Shown here: positions 1 to 5,935 of the stretch, in pieces | How positions within the stretch are numbered: position 1 is the stretch's first letter | Layout of the letters: each line of letters begins with the position of its first letter | Origin: BRH-c25 sp029553855 | Lineage (GTDB): Bacteria > Bacillota > Clostridia > Lutisporales > Lutisporaceae | Length of the DNA stretch: 5,935 bases | NCBI GenBank assembly: GCA_035375865.1 | Contig: DAOSQO010000151.1 | Span: 1 to 5,935, forward strand | Direction: 5' to 3' | The notes under the pieces: model-generated | The model's input: the letters and a program-made list of their open reading frames with translations, nothing else | Told to the model about the DNA's origin: nothing | Database searches by the model: none | Program-made: the position numbers and the translations under genes

Positions 1-232
1 CATTTTTAAGTTCATACTTCAGGGTGGTCCTGCTCCCTTTGGCATCGCTGCTTACCTCCACGGTGCCTTCAAGCAGTATCGGCTCACCGGTGACAAAAAC
101 AACCTCACTGTACCTGTATTCGTTCTTTTTTGGGGTTATGTCGCCCATTACCCCGGGGTCATAGCCCGGGGCGGCAGAAACCGCGATGCATAAGACATAT
201 GTAATTATTAATGCTGCAGCTGTTTTTTTCAT
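1..232 (-). CDS. Secreted protein of unknown family, N-terminal fragment (runs off left edge)
   Basis: Third gene of the operon; only the first 77 codons are present and the frame is open to base 1. The protein starts MKKTAAALIITYVLCIAVSA, a classic Sec signal peptide: two lysines, a hydrophobic core, and small residues (A-V-S-A-A, residues 17-21) suited to signal peptidase I. Cys15 lies in the core, but the residues before it (Tyr-Val-Leu) do not make a good lipobox. The mature part visible begins around APGYDPGVMGDITPKKNEYR and then alternates hydrophobic and polar residues (EVVFVTGEPILLEGTVEV), which suggests a beta-sandwich. I do not recognise the family. The ATG at 232-230 is preferred. 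An in-frame GTG at 241-239 would add three residues but sits only 3 bases from the G-rich Shine-Dalgarno. The gene starts 16 bases after the SLH gene and probably encodes a partner of the two upstream surface proteins (inference). Confidence 0.85.
   Translation of the reverse strand, partial: MKKTAAALIITYVLCIAVSAAPGYDPGVMGDITPKKNEYRYSEVVFVTGEPILLEGTVEVSSDAKGSRTTLKYELKN
151..171 (-). repeat. Perfect GC-only inverted repeat (7 bp stem, 7 nt loop) inside the third gene
   Basis: Bases 151-157 (CCCCGGG) and 165-171 (CCCGGGG) are perfect reverse complements around a seven-base loop, giving a stem of seven G-C pairs in the mRNA at codons 21-27, right after the signal-peptide coding segment. Each arm is also close to self-palindromic. 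No U-tract follows on the transcribed strand, so it is not an intrinsic terminator. It may be only a product of the Ala-Pro-Gly / Asp-Pro-Gly codons there. Confidence 0.6.
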
Positions 233-243
233 ATGAAACACCG

Positions 244-250
244 TCCCCCT
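244..250 (-). promoter_or_regulatory. Ribosome binding site of the third gene, overlapping the SLH gene stop codon
   Basis: The minus strand reads AGGGGGA, whose first two bases belong to the TAG stop (251-249) of the SLH gene. The last G lies 12 bases before the ATG at 232-230, a rather long spacer. An in-frame GTG at 241-239 lies only 3 bases away, which is too close, so ATG remains the better start. As at the previous junction, stop codon and binding site are merged. Confidence 0.65.
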
Positions 251-3200
251 ACTCTACTATGATTAACAGGGCAAAGTCGTCCTGGGATACTATGTAGAGA
301 TTGTCCGTTGTGCTAAGCTCATCAAGCCCTATCCTCTTTCCATTCTTGAATACAAAAGCCTTTTCCGTGTTAACCGGCATATTCGCCATGACCGGATCCC
401 ATTTGGTATTGGCCGCGCTGTATACCTTTGCATCCGTAATGATAATCTGCTTATTGGCTATATCCGCTGTTTTAAAGGTTCCTATTGTTATCCTTTCCGT
501 AAATACGGGGTCCGGCTTGTAGGAAAGCTTGTCCTTCTTGTATAGATAGACTCCCTGTGCATTTCCGTCACCGTCGGAAATGGTATAGGTCAGGATATGC
601 TCATGGAACTTGCTGTTACTCCTGTATCTTTCATAGTTATAATGGTACTCATCCAATTCGTGGTAATCCTGCCCCTTACCTGCGGTTTTGTAGTTGGGCC
701 AGGAATATTTATAAGGCTTATATCCTCCTGCGACAAAATCCTCCCGGCTGATCTCGGCTTTTTCAAATACATAGTCAAATATGGAGGTTTCACTGCTGAA
801 CAAAAATGTGCCCTCATTCGCCTGAGACCAGTAATTGCTGTCGAGAACGTAGGAGTTATCTATATTGTAATAATCCTTCCCGATTTCGTACAGATAACCT
901 TTTGTAATCCTATAGGTGGATAATTCTTCAAACCCTCCAAGGCTTATTACCGGGGCCGTACTCGTCCCCGAAAGCGACTTGTTCTGTACTATGAATGCCG
1001 ATGGGCTGTCTTCCAAAAATGCGGTATCCAGGAGCCTTCCATCCTTTATTATTATAGTCCCGTCGCTGAAGCCTACAGTCCTTCCGTCAGAGAGGCTCAT
1101 CTGCCGGGTAGTCCATTTTACTCCCGTAATATCTTTGGTTGAAGTATCCTCATAGCCTTCCTTGAAGACTGCTTTTACAATCTCTTCGGTACCGTAGTTT
1201 TTCCGTGAAGCCGCATAAAGTGTCTTTCCTATACTGTCCCTGAGAACCCCCCTGCTTACTTCAATACCGCTTCTGTAGAAAGCAGAATCCCAGGATAGCT
1301 TATATCTGATATAGTCGCCTTTTTTTATCCAGCCGTAATATCCGTAGGAGTATACATTGGATAATATCAATTCTCCGGTTTCATAGTTTACATCCTTAAT
1401 ATCACCTTTATACACCTTTTCCACAAGAAGTCCTTCTCCCTGCACCTCGAGCTTCGTTATATGCCTGTCGTTTGAAGTGTTCAGGTAAACCTTGACCCGG
1501 TCTCCCTGCCTCAATACGCCGGCACTCACCGAGATTCTGTTCTTAATTACGGGAGCATTGGCGTCTATTGTATAGAGCTCTTCCTTGCCGGAGCCGTTAT
1601 CCTTTACCAGCGTTATTCCCTTTGAGGATATGTCTCTGACTCCTGCTATAAATACTATATCCCTGTATGGGTCTTCCTCCTGAATATCGGTTATAATACT
1701 GACCTCATAGATCTTTCCGTTAAGAAGCCTTATCACCGCATCCTGATCAAAGCCTATAGCTTCTATTCCCTGGAGATCCCCGTTGATATATATGGCAGCA
1801 TTGTCTGAAAGCTCATAGAGTTCTTTATTCTCATACTGATCCGCTACCTTTATGACCCTTCCGAGGGTATCGGCATAGAGTATCCTGACTGCCAGTTCAG
1901 TACCGCTTATTACTTCTGCGGGTATCTCAACCACCAGGGATTTCAGCATATTGCCGGCATATATGGCTTTTGCCGAGCTGCCCGGCTCAATACGTCCTAT
2001 ATCGACAGGCTCTTTCTGTGCCTTGACTACGGAATCCGGCATCACTTTCAGATTATGGATATTGTTGCTCCTGTCCGTCATTTGCACCGTATTCTGCCTT
2101 GGATCATAGAAGTCAAAAATACCGTCGATTTCTTTAAGCTTTGCCACATGCAAAAGCAAAACCTCATCATCCTTGTTAATGGTGTATTCTACTATATCAC
2201 CCTCCGCAACAAGTCCTTCATTTCCTATCTTTCCGTTTTTTATTACGGGTACAGCTTCCTGGCTTGAAATATCAAGGCCGCTCTTTTTGCGAACGTTGAT
2301 ATTTACCGCTCCGGAAGCAGGGGTCTCAATAATGATTTTTGTGGTATATGTATCCGCAGGCATTTGGAAATCACCGGCTCTTACTACCTCCGACACTGTC
2401 CCGAAACCCTTTGTAAAGCCCAAAGCCGTCAGGGATTGCTCCGATACGGCATTCATAATCGCCGCCATCTCTCCTCTTGTTATATTGCCCCTCGGCTGGA
2501 AGCTGCCTGATTTCCCTGCCATTATATTCCTTCTAAGTATCTCTTCTACGTAGGGGAGGTTTTCCGTTTTTATCGTGTTCCAATCCTTATAGTTATATAC
2601 GTTCTTTATTTCTTCCCCGGTAACGGGCTGGAATTTCAGCGCCCTTGCTATCCAGAGTGCCGCCTCCTCCCTGTTTACCGGCGACCTGTAAGCTTTCCTA
2701 AAGGATTTTTCATCCGTAAGCCGCCTTATTAATTGATCATATTGGGCTTTTGTCATTTTCCAATTTGCCTTTTTTTCTTTATCGGCTTCCGCTTTTATCT
2801 GATCTTTTTCCTCGGGAGTCAGGGCGGATACCGCGTCAATCTCCGACTGCCTTATTATCCCGCTTGCCTTTGCAACCTCCATATGCCCCATAATATATTG
2901 GTCCACGGGGCTCAGGGAGGGATTTGCCGCCTTAAGCCCCGCTCCCTGCCTTACCGCATCCTCCTGCCTGCCGATGGCTCTCACCAGTGCAGCCAATATA
3001 TCCTGTTTGGCAGCCGCCTGATTGGGGCGGTAAATATTTGCACCGTATTCCCTCACTATGGAATACGCACTCATTTTCATGATATCTTCTGCATAGGGGC
3101 TTCCTCCTATGTCAGTATAGGTCCCGTTCTTTATCAGGGCTTCTCCTGAGGGAGTGCCGGAATAAACGGTATCTTCTCCCGAGATGGAGAGGGGGCTGAT

Positions 3201-3251
3201 GATTAATGCGAATATCAGTGCATATAGAAGTATTTTATTTTTTTTGCACAT
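249..3251 (-). CDS. SLH-domain (S-layer homology) cell-surface protein with repeated beta modules
   Basis: Complete 1000-residue protein, probably exported and held non-covalently on the secondary cell-wall polymer through its N-terminal SLH repeats. Residues 1-25 are a signal peptide (Lys at 3, 4 and 6, core ILLYALIFALII, likely cleavage near SISG-ED). SLH1 is about 46-94 and SLH2 about 117-206, the latter with a roughly 50-residue Lys/Glu-rich insertion (134-186). SLH3 is about 218-269 and is the best preserved, with the signature NITRGEMAAI. SLH1 has AAAKQD where TRAE is usual; SLH2 has VNREE. After residue 285 the chain is beta-rich with repeated barrel-like units (about 374-445, 531-604, 611-655, 918-1000), each with a pattern like hydrophobic strand, 'GD-V-V-Y', then 'I-LEV'. 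Residues 786-889 are Tyr/His-rich. No catalytic motif is seen. The only cysteine is Cys2, lost with the signal peptide. ATG 3251-3249 follows AGGAG by 9 bases. It lies between an IPT/FnIII gene and a small secreted protein gene. Role: surface scaffold or anchor (inference). Confidence 0.93.
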   Translation of the reverse strand: MCKKNKILLYALIFALIISPLSISGEDTVYSGTPSGEALIKNGTYTDIGGSPYAEDIMKMSAYSIVREYGANIYRPNQAAAKQDILAALVRAIGRQEDAVRQGAGLKAANPSLSPVDQYIMGHMEVAKASGIIRQSEIDAVSALTPEEKDQIKAEADKEKKANWKMTKAQYDQLIRRLTDEKSFRKAYRSPVNREEAALWIARALKFQPVTGEEIKNVYNYKDWNTIKTENLPYVEEILRRNIMAGKSGSFQPRGNITRGEMAAIMNAVSEQSLTALGFTKGFGTVSEVVRAGDFQMPADTYTTKIIIETPASGAVNINVRKKSGLDISSQEAVPVIKNGKIGNEGLVAEGDIVEYTINKDDEVLLLHVAKLKEIDGIFDFYDPRQNTVQMTDRSNNIHNLKVMPDSVVKAQKEPVDIGRIEPGSSAKAIYAGNMLKSLVVEIPAEVISGTELAVRILYADTLGRVIKVADQYENKELYELSDNAAIYINGDLQGIEAIGFDQDAVIRLLNGKIYEVSIITDIQEEDPYRDIVFIAGVRDISSKGITLVKDNGSGKEELYTIDANAPVIKNRISVSAGVLRQGDRVKVYLNTSNDRHITKLEVQGEGLLVEKVYKGDIKDVNYETGELILSNVYSYGYYGWIKKGDYIRYKLSWDSAFYRSGIEVSRGVLRDSIGKTLYAASRKNYGTEEIVKAVFKEGYEDTSTKDITGVKWTTRQMSLSDGRTVGFSDGTIIIKDGRLLDTAFLEDSPSAFIVQNKSLSGTSTAPVISLGGFEELSTYRITKGYLYEIGKDYYNIDNSYVLDSNYWSQANEGTFLFSSETSIFDYVFEKAEISREDFVAGGYKPYKYSWPNYKTAGKGQDYHELDEYHYNYERYRSNSKFHEHILTYTISDGDGNAQGVYLYKKDKLSYKPDPVFTERITIGTFKTADIANKQIIITDAKVYSAANTKWDPVMANMPVNTEKAFVFKNGKRIGLDELSTTDNLYIVSQDDFALLIIVE

Positions 3252-3260
3252 AGGATCACG

Positions 3261-3267
3261 CTCCTAC
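3261..3267 (-). promoter_or_regulatory. Ribosome binding site of the SLH gene, overlapping the upstream stop codon
   Basis: The minus strand reads GTAGGAG, then nine bases, then ATG (3251-3249). AGGAG (3265-3261) is a near-consensus Shine-Dalgarno at good spacing and fixes the start of the SLH protein. The AG of AGGAG is the last two bases of the TAG stop (3266-3264) of the IPT/FnIII gene, so a terminating ribosome sits on the next gene's binding site. This suggests translational coupling. Confidence 0.85.
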
Positions 3268-5935
3268 TTTACCAATTTGCCTACCAGCAGGTATTCGCCG
3301 GCTTTTGAGATGCTGCCGTAGGCTTTGGTTAAATCATTATGAGTACCGATTATCTCCACAGTCTTTGTCGTGCTGTCATAGTATGCAACGTAAATCCCTC
3401 CCGGGTACAGTGTCCTCTTGGATTCTGCATGTTTTAATGCAATACTTATATCTCCGTTGAAGTTTTTAATCCTGTTCTTCTCATTTTTTACCTGCAGTCC
3501 GAGGTCTATACCGAAAGGATTGACTATTACAGCATATCCCCGTTTAAGCTTCAATCTGACTTCGTCCCCTCTTGCTCCCAGGGATTTGTTTATGTTTACG
3601 CTTACGGCGCTGTCAGACTGATCTACAGGCTTTATTGACTCGGTTTCTGCAACCAGAAGGTTTGAGAGCTTCATTTTCAGCTCCACATCCCTATCTCCTA
3701 TCTGTACGCTGCTGCCTGGATATTTCTTAATCAGCCTGAGGCTTGCGTTTACTGTCCTTAGATTGGTCGTAAGGTAAGCAGGCTGTTCGAAATCTATGCT
3801 CACGCTGCCTTTTTTCACGGATTTTTCACCTATATAGCATGTGACCGATGAGCCGCTTACAATATACGTATCGTCCTGCCTTATTCCCCCTATAGTATCA
3901 CCTTCGGTTTCATAGTATGTGACCTTTATATAATCCAATGTCTGCCTGTATAGAGTCTCCTTCGAAAGCTTAGATACACCGAACAGACCTACTGATTTTA
4001 ATTTCACACTATACCATGTGGAAGGGGTAAGGCCGTCTATGAAGTATCTCAGTCTGGTGGCGCTTATCTCCGCAGGCGTTATACTTCCCAGGTATTGGTA
4101 ACCATATAGGGACTCCTTGCCGTCATCACTTTCTGAAATATATATTTCATAGTACATTATACCCTCAAGCTTCTTCCATTCAAGCTTCAAAGTATCACCG
4201 TCAACAGCCTCAAGTGTCATGCCTTCAGGTATCTCCGGCACCGGCTTTTCATAGGAGCCGGATATTAAATTGCTGACACCTCCGTCGCTGTTCAGTACAA
4301 GCACGGAAGTTGCGCCCATGGGAATTCTGGGCGTGGTACAAGTAATGCTTCCATCCTCCTCTAACTTTCCTTCTGCGGGAGTGCCTCCTATTACCACCAT
4401 TTCGGCATTATTGATATTAAGGCAGTGTATCCCTGTTTCCCCCTGGGATAGCTCCGATGCTGCCTTAAGGGTTGCCCCGAATATTACCCTTGCGCCGGGA
4501 TAGAATTGTATCCCTTCTATCCTTATCCTTTCTCCCCCTTCAACCGACAATACCAGGGGATTCAGTTCAACACCCTTTGGGCCGATTATCCTTGTTATTT
4601 CGGGAGAGCTTATTATCGTTAAGCCGTCTCTTACCTCCGCAATTCCAAAATCCGTATTTTGCACCTGCACTGTTTTCTTACCCGGGGTCATTCCCGGAGG
4701 AACAGCCGCATAAATGTTCTCGTAAGAAGGCGACTTATCCCCTGTATAATCTCCCTCTCCCGCCCTGGTCGTAACACATTCCATTCCGTCAATAAGTACC
4801 TTTACCCCGGCCCAGAAGTTTCTTCCGGTTATTTTGACGGCATTGGTGCCTCTGCTTGAGGATTTGTCCGGAATTATGGCAGTAATAACAGGACTGCTGT
4901 CCGGGGTTCTGTATCTTATGTAATGGGGTCTTTCAAGCATGGTTGAGTCAAAAGTTCCCCCGTCTTCATTTACGACAACTATCCTATAGTCCTTGTCGGA
5001 ATCCGCAGCGGTGCCTTTGGGTACTTTCACTATCAGCTGGTCGTCGTTTGTACTTTTTGTAACTATCTCCAGAGGCTTGTCGTTCAGGTATACCTTTACG
5101 TTCCTTCTGAAATCCGAGCCCTTTATTGTGAGGAAGGCGCCGCCGTCAAGGGGAACAAAGGTATATAATTCACTATAATCAGCAATATTCTCAGGTACAT
5201 AATCGACAATCTGATTGTCTGCGAATCTTTTTGCTTTATTTTTGGGGTCAATACTTGTAATTACAGGGCTGCTGTCAGGGTTGAGGACGGTAATTGAGCT
5301 TACGGCAATACCGTTGTCATCATTGATTACCCTCAGATTCCTTACACCCAGTTTATTAATCGGCGGGCTCTTGACATCTACCTGATTGCCTTCATCCAAC
5401 ACCTTTGCATAAGGGGCAATCCTTCTTGTAACGATAACCGAAGAAGGAGTAGTCTCTATAAGGATTCCCTCATCGTATGATTCAGTGCTTCCCAGATCCA
5501 TTTTGTGGTTGATTATGAACAGGTGTGAAGAACCGACTATTATATCGGCTTCCGCTGAAGAGTCAGGCTCGGGATTCCCGTCTATATCCATACGGTACCT
5601 CTGTATTGCACTGTGTGTATCGTCCGATGTCAGGGAAATTCTCACATTTACCTGTTCATATACCGCATATGTTACTGTGCAGTCAACCCTTAATTCGCTC
5701 ATAACCGCGAAGGTTGGGCCTATAACCGTATCTATCGTCTTTTTGTCTCCCGTAGATTCATCGCCGAAGGCGGACAGTATGCCGATCGAATTCGCGGCAT
5801 TTGTCCCCGGTCCCAGGTGCCTGTTTACTTTTTCCTGAGCACTTATGAACAGCTCCTCTGTGCCTCCTGAACGGAAGCCGTTTCCGTTTATCTGCATGTT
5901 TATATTGCCGTGCTTACTGACGGAGTTCGGCATTA
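3264..5935 (-). CDS. IPT/TIG and fibronectin type III multidomain surface protein, N-terminus missing (runs off right edge)
   Basis: At least 889 residues; numbering here starts at the Met at 5933-5931. That Met is probably internal: the preceding codon is NTA (Ile, Val or Leu, never stop), no signal peptide follows it, and the next residues already form the first strands of an IPT domain (PNSVSKHGN...MQINGNGF). Modules: IPT-A about 1-217, with a long insertion at 31-186; IPT-B 222-342; IPT-C 347-440; IPT-D 443-560. Each ends in a 'V-N-D-G-G'-like motif (VINDDNG, VVNEDGG, VQNTDFG, VLNSDGG). An FnIII domain follows at 566-665 (Trp586, Tyr594/595, GLTPSTWYSV). The tail, about 700-889, is a beta-sandwich ending with YPGGIYVAYYDSTTKTVEII and AGEYLLVGKLVK. 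It resembles the domain that commonly precedes SLH repeats in clostridial wall proteins, but no SLH repeats follow here. No enzyme signature is visible. Likely an extracellular adhesive or structural protein, paired with the SLH protein encoded 12 bases downstream (inference). Confidence 0.92.
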   Translation of the reverse strand, partial: MPNSVSKHGNINMQINGNGFRSGGTEELFISAQEKVNRHLGPGTNAANSIGILSAFGDESTGDKKTIDTVIGPTFAVMSELRVDCTVTYAVYEQVNVRISLTSDDTHSAIQRYRMDIDGNPEPDSSAEADIIVGSSHLFIINHKMDLGSTESYDEGILIETTPSSVIVTRRIAPYAKVLDEGNQVDVKSPPINKLGVRNLRVINDDNGIAVSSITVLNPDSSPVITSIDPKNKAKRFADNQIVDYVPENIADYSELYTFVPLDGGAFLTIKGSDFRRNVKVYLNDKPLEIVTKSTNDDQLIVKVPKGTAADSDKDYRIVVVNEDGGTFDSTMLERPHYIRYRTPDSSPVITAIIPDKSSSRGTNAVKITGRNFWAGVKVLIDGMECVTTRAGEGDYTGDKSPSYENIYAAVPPGMTPGKKTVQVQNTDFGIAEVRDGLTIISSPEITRIIGPKGVELNPLVLSVEGGERIRIEGIQFYPGARVIFGATLKAASELSQGETGIHCLNINNAEMVVIGGTPAEGKLEEDGSITCTTPRIPMGATSVLVLNSDGGVSNLISGSYEKPVPEIPEGMTLEAVDGDTLKLEWKKLEGIMYYEIYISESDDGKESLYGYQYLGSITPAEISATRLRYFIDGLTPSTWYSVKLKSVGLFGVSKLSKETLYRQTLDYIKVTYYETEGDTIGGIRQDDTYIVSGSSVTCYIGEKSVKKGSVSIDFEQPAYLTTNLRTVNASLRLIKKYPGSSVQIGDRDVELKMKLSNLLVAETESIKPVDQSDSAVSVNINKSLGARGDEVRLKLKRGYAVIVNPFGIDLGLQVKNEKNRIKNFNGDISIALKHAESKRTLYPGGIYVAYYDSTTKTVEIIGTHNDLTKAYGSISKAGEYLLVGKLVK
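4882..4905 (-). repeat. Copy 1 of a 24-bp imperfect direct repeat at an IPT module boundary
   Basis: This stretch encodes the linker PDSSPVIT that opens IPT-C. It matches 5257-5280 at 21 of 24 positions in the same orientation and frame. The DNA-level similarity marks the same boundary of two neighbouring IPT modules and fits an old tandem duplication, though selection on the linker could also keep it. Confidence 0.6.
5257..5280 (-). repeat. Copy 2 of a 24-bp imperfect direct repeat at an IPT module boundary
   Basis: This stretch encodes PDSSPVIT at the start of IPT-B and is the partner of 4882-4905. The two copies lie 375 bases (125 codons) apart, which equals one IPT module plus linker. 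Confidence 0.6.

Noticed and set aside
151..171. GC hairpin as an intrinsic terminator or attenuator
   Set aside because: It lies inside an open reading frame and no U-rich tract follows on the transcribed strand.
186..190. Cys15 of the third protein as a lipoprotein attachment site
   Set aside because: The residues before it (Tyr-Val-Leu) do not fit the lipobox, which needs a small residue just before Cys, and a better signal peptidase I site follows.
233..248. Promoter between the SLH gene and the third gene
   Set aside because: The gap is only 16 bases and is filled by the ribosome binding site; no room for -10 and -35 elements.
597..923. Plus-strand open frame of about 108 codons with a hydrophobic N-terminus
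   Set aside because: It lies fully antisense to the Tyr-rich part of the SLH protein, has no convincing ribosome binding site, and its composition is what antisense reading of that gene produces.
2733..3149. Plus-strand open frame of about 138 codons with a hydrophobic, membrane-like start
   Set aside because: It is antisense to the SLH repeats; the hydrophobic run arises from reading Lys/Glu-rich codons on the opposite strand (AAA/GAA become TTT/TTC).
3238..3245. Run of eight T (A8 in the coding strand) considered as terminator tail or slippage site
   Set aside because: It encodes lysine/asparagine codons 3-5 of the signal peptide; no hairpin precedes it and A-rich early codons are normal in secreted proteins of Bacillota.
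5485..5838. Plus-strand open frame of about 117 codons
   Set aside because: It is antisense to the insertion in the first IPT module, with no domain or ribosome binding site.

Overview
The window holds part of one tightly packed operon on the minus strand. It reads from the right edge to the left edge and consists of three consecutive genes for exported proteins. In transcription order these are a large IPT/TIG-FnIII surface protein whose 5' end lies beyond the right edge (5935 to 3264), a 1000-residue SLH-domain protein with its own signal peptide (3251 to 249), and the first 77 codons of a third secreted protein that leaves the window at the left edge (232 to 1). The gaps are 12 and 16 bases, so there is no room for a promoter or terminator between genes. 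At both junctions the TAG stop of one gene forms part of the Shine-Dalgarno sequence of the next.

The likely host is a Gram-positive, low-to-moderate GC member of the Bacillota, most plausibly a Clostridia species. This rests on SLH repeats (a cell-wall anchor typical of Bacillota), strong purine-rich ribosome binding sites, Lys-rich signal peptides, and frequent ATA (Ile) and AGG (Arg) codons. The species cannot be named from the sequence.

Region by region. (1) 3264-5935: four IPT/TIG immunoglobulin-like modules, the first interrupted by a long insertion, then one fibronectin type III domain, then a beta-sandwich tail of the kind that normally sits immediately before SLH repeats in clostridial surface proteins. 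SLH repeats do not follow in this polypeptide. (2) 249-3251: signal peptide, three divergent SLH repeats (the second split by a charged helical insertion), then about 700 residues of mostly beta-structured, repeated barrel-like modules with a Tyr/His-rich island near the C-terminus. (3) 1-232: signal peptide and the start of a beta-rich mature protein of unknown family.

Inferred working model: the SLH protein docks on the secondary cell-wall polymer, and the IPT/FnIII protein and the small secreted protein join it in a surface complex. The most interesting feature is that an architecture usually found in one chain (Ig-like modules, pre-SLH beta-sandwich, SLH repeats) is split over two adjacent genes. 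Those genes are in the same reading frame and separated by one amber codon plus four sense codons. No enzyme active site, RNA gene, CRISPR array or mobile element is visible. No stretch over 300 bases lacks a gene.
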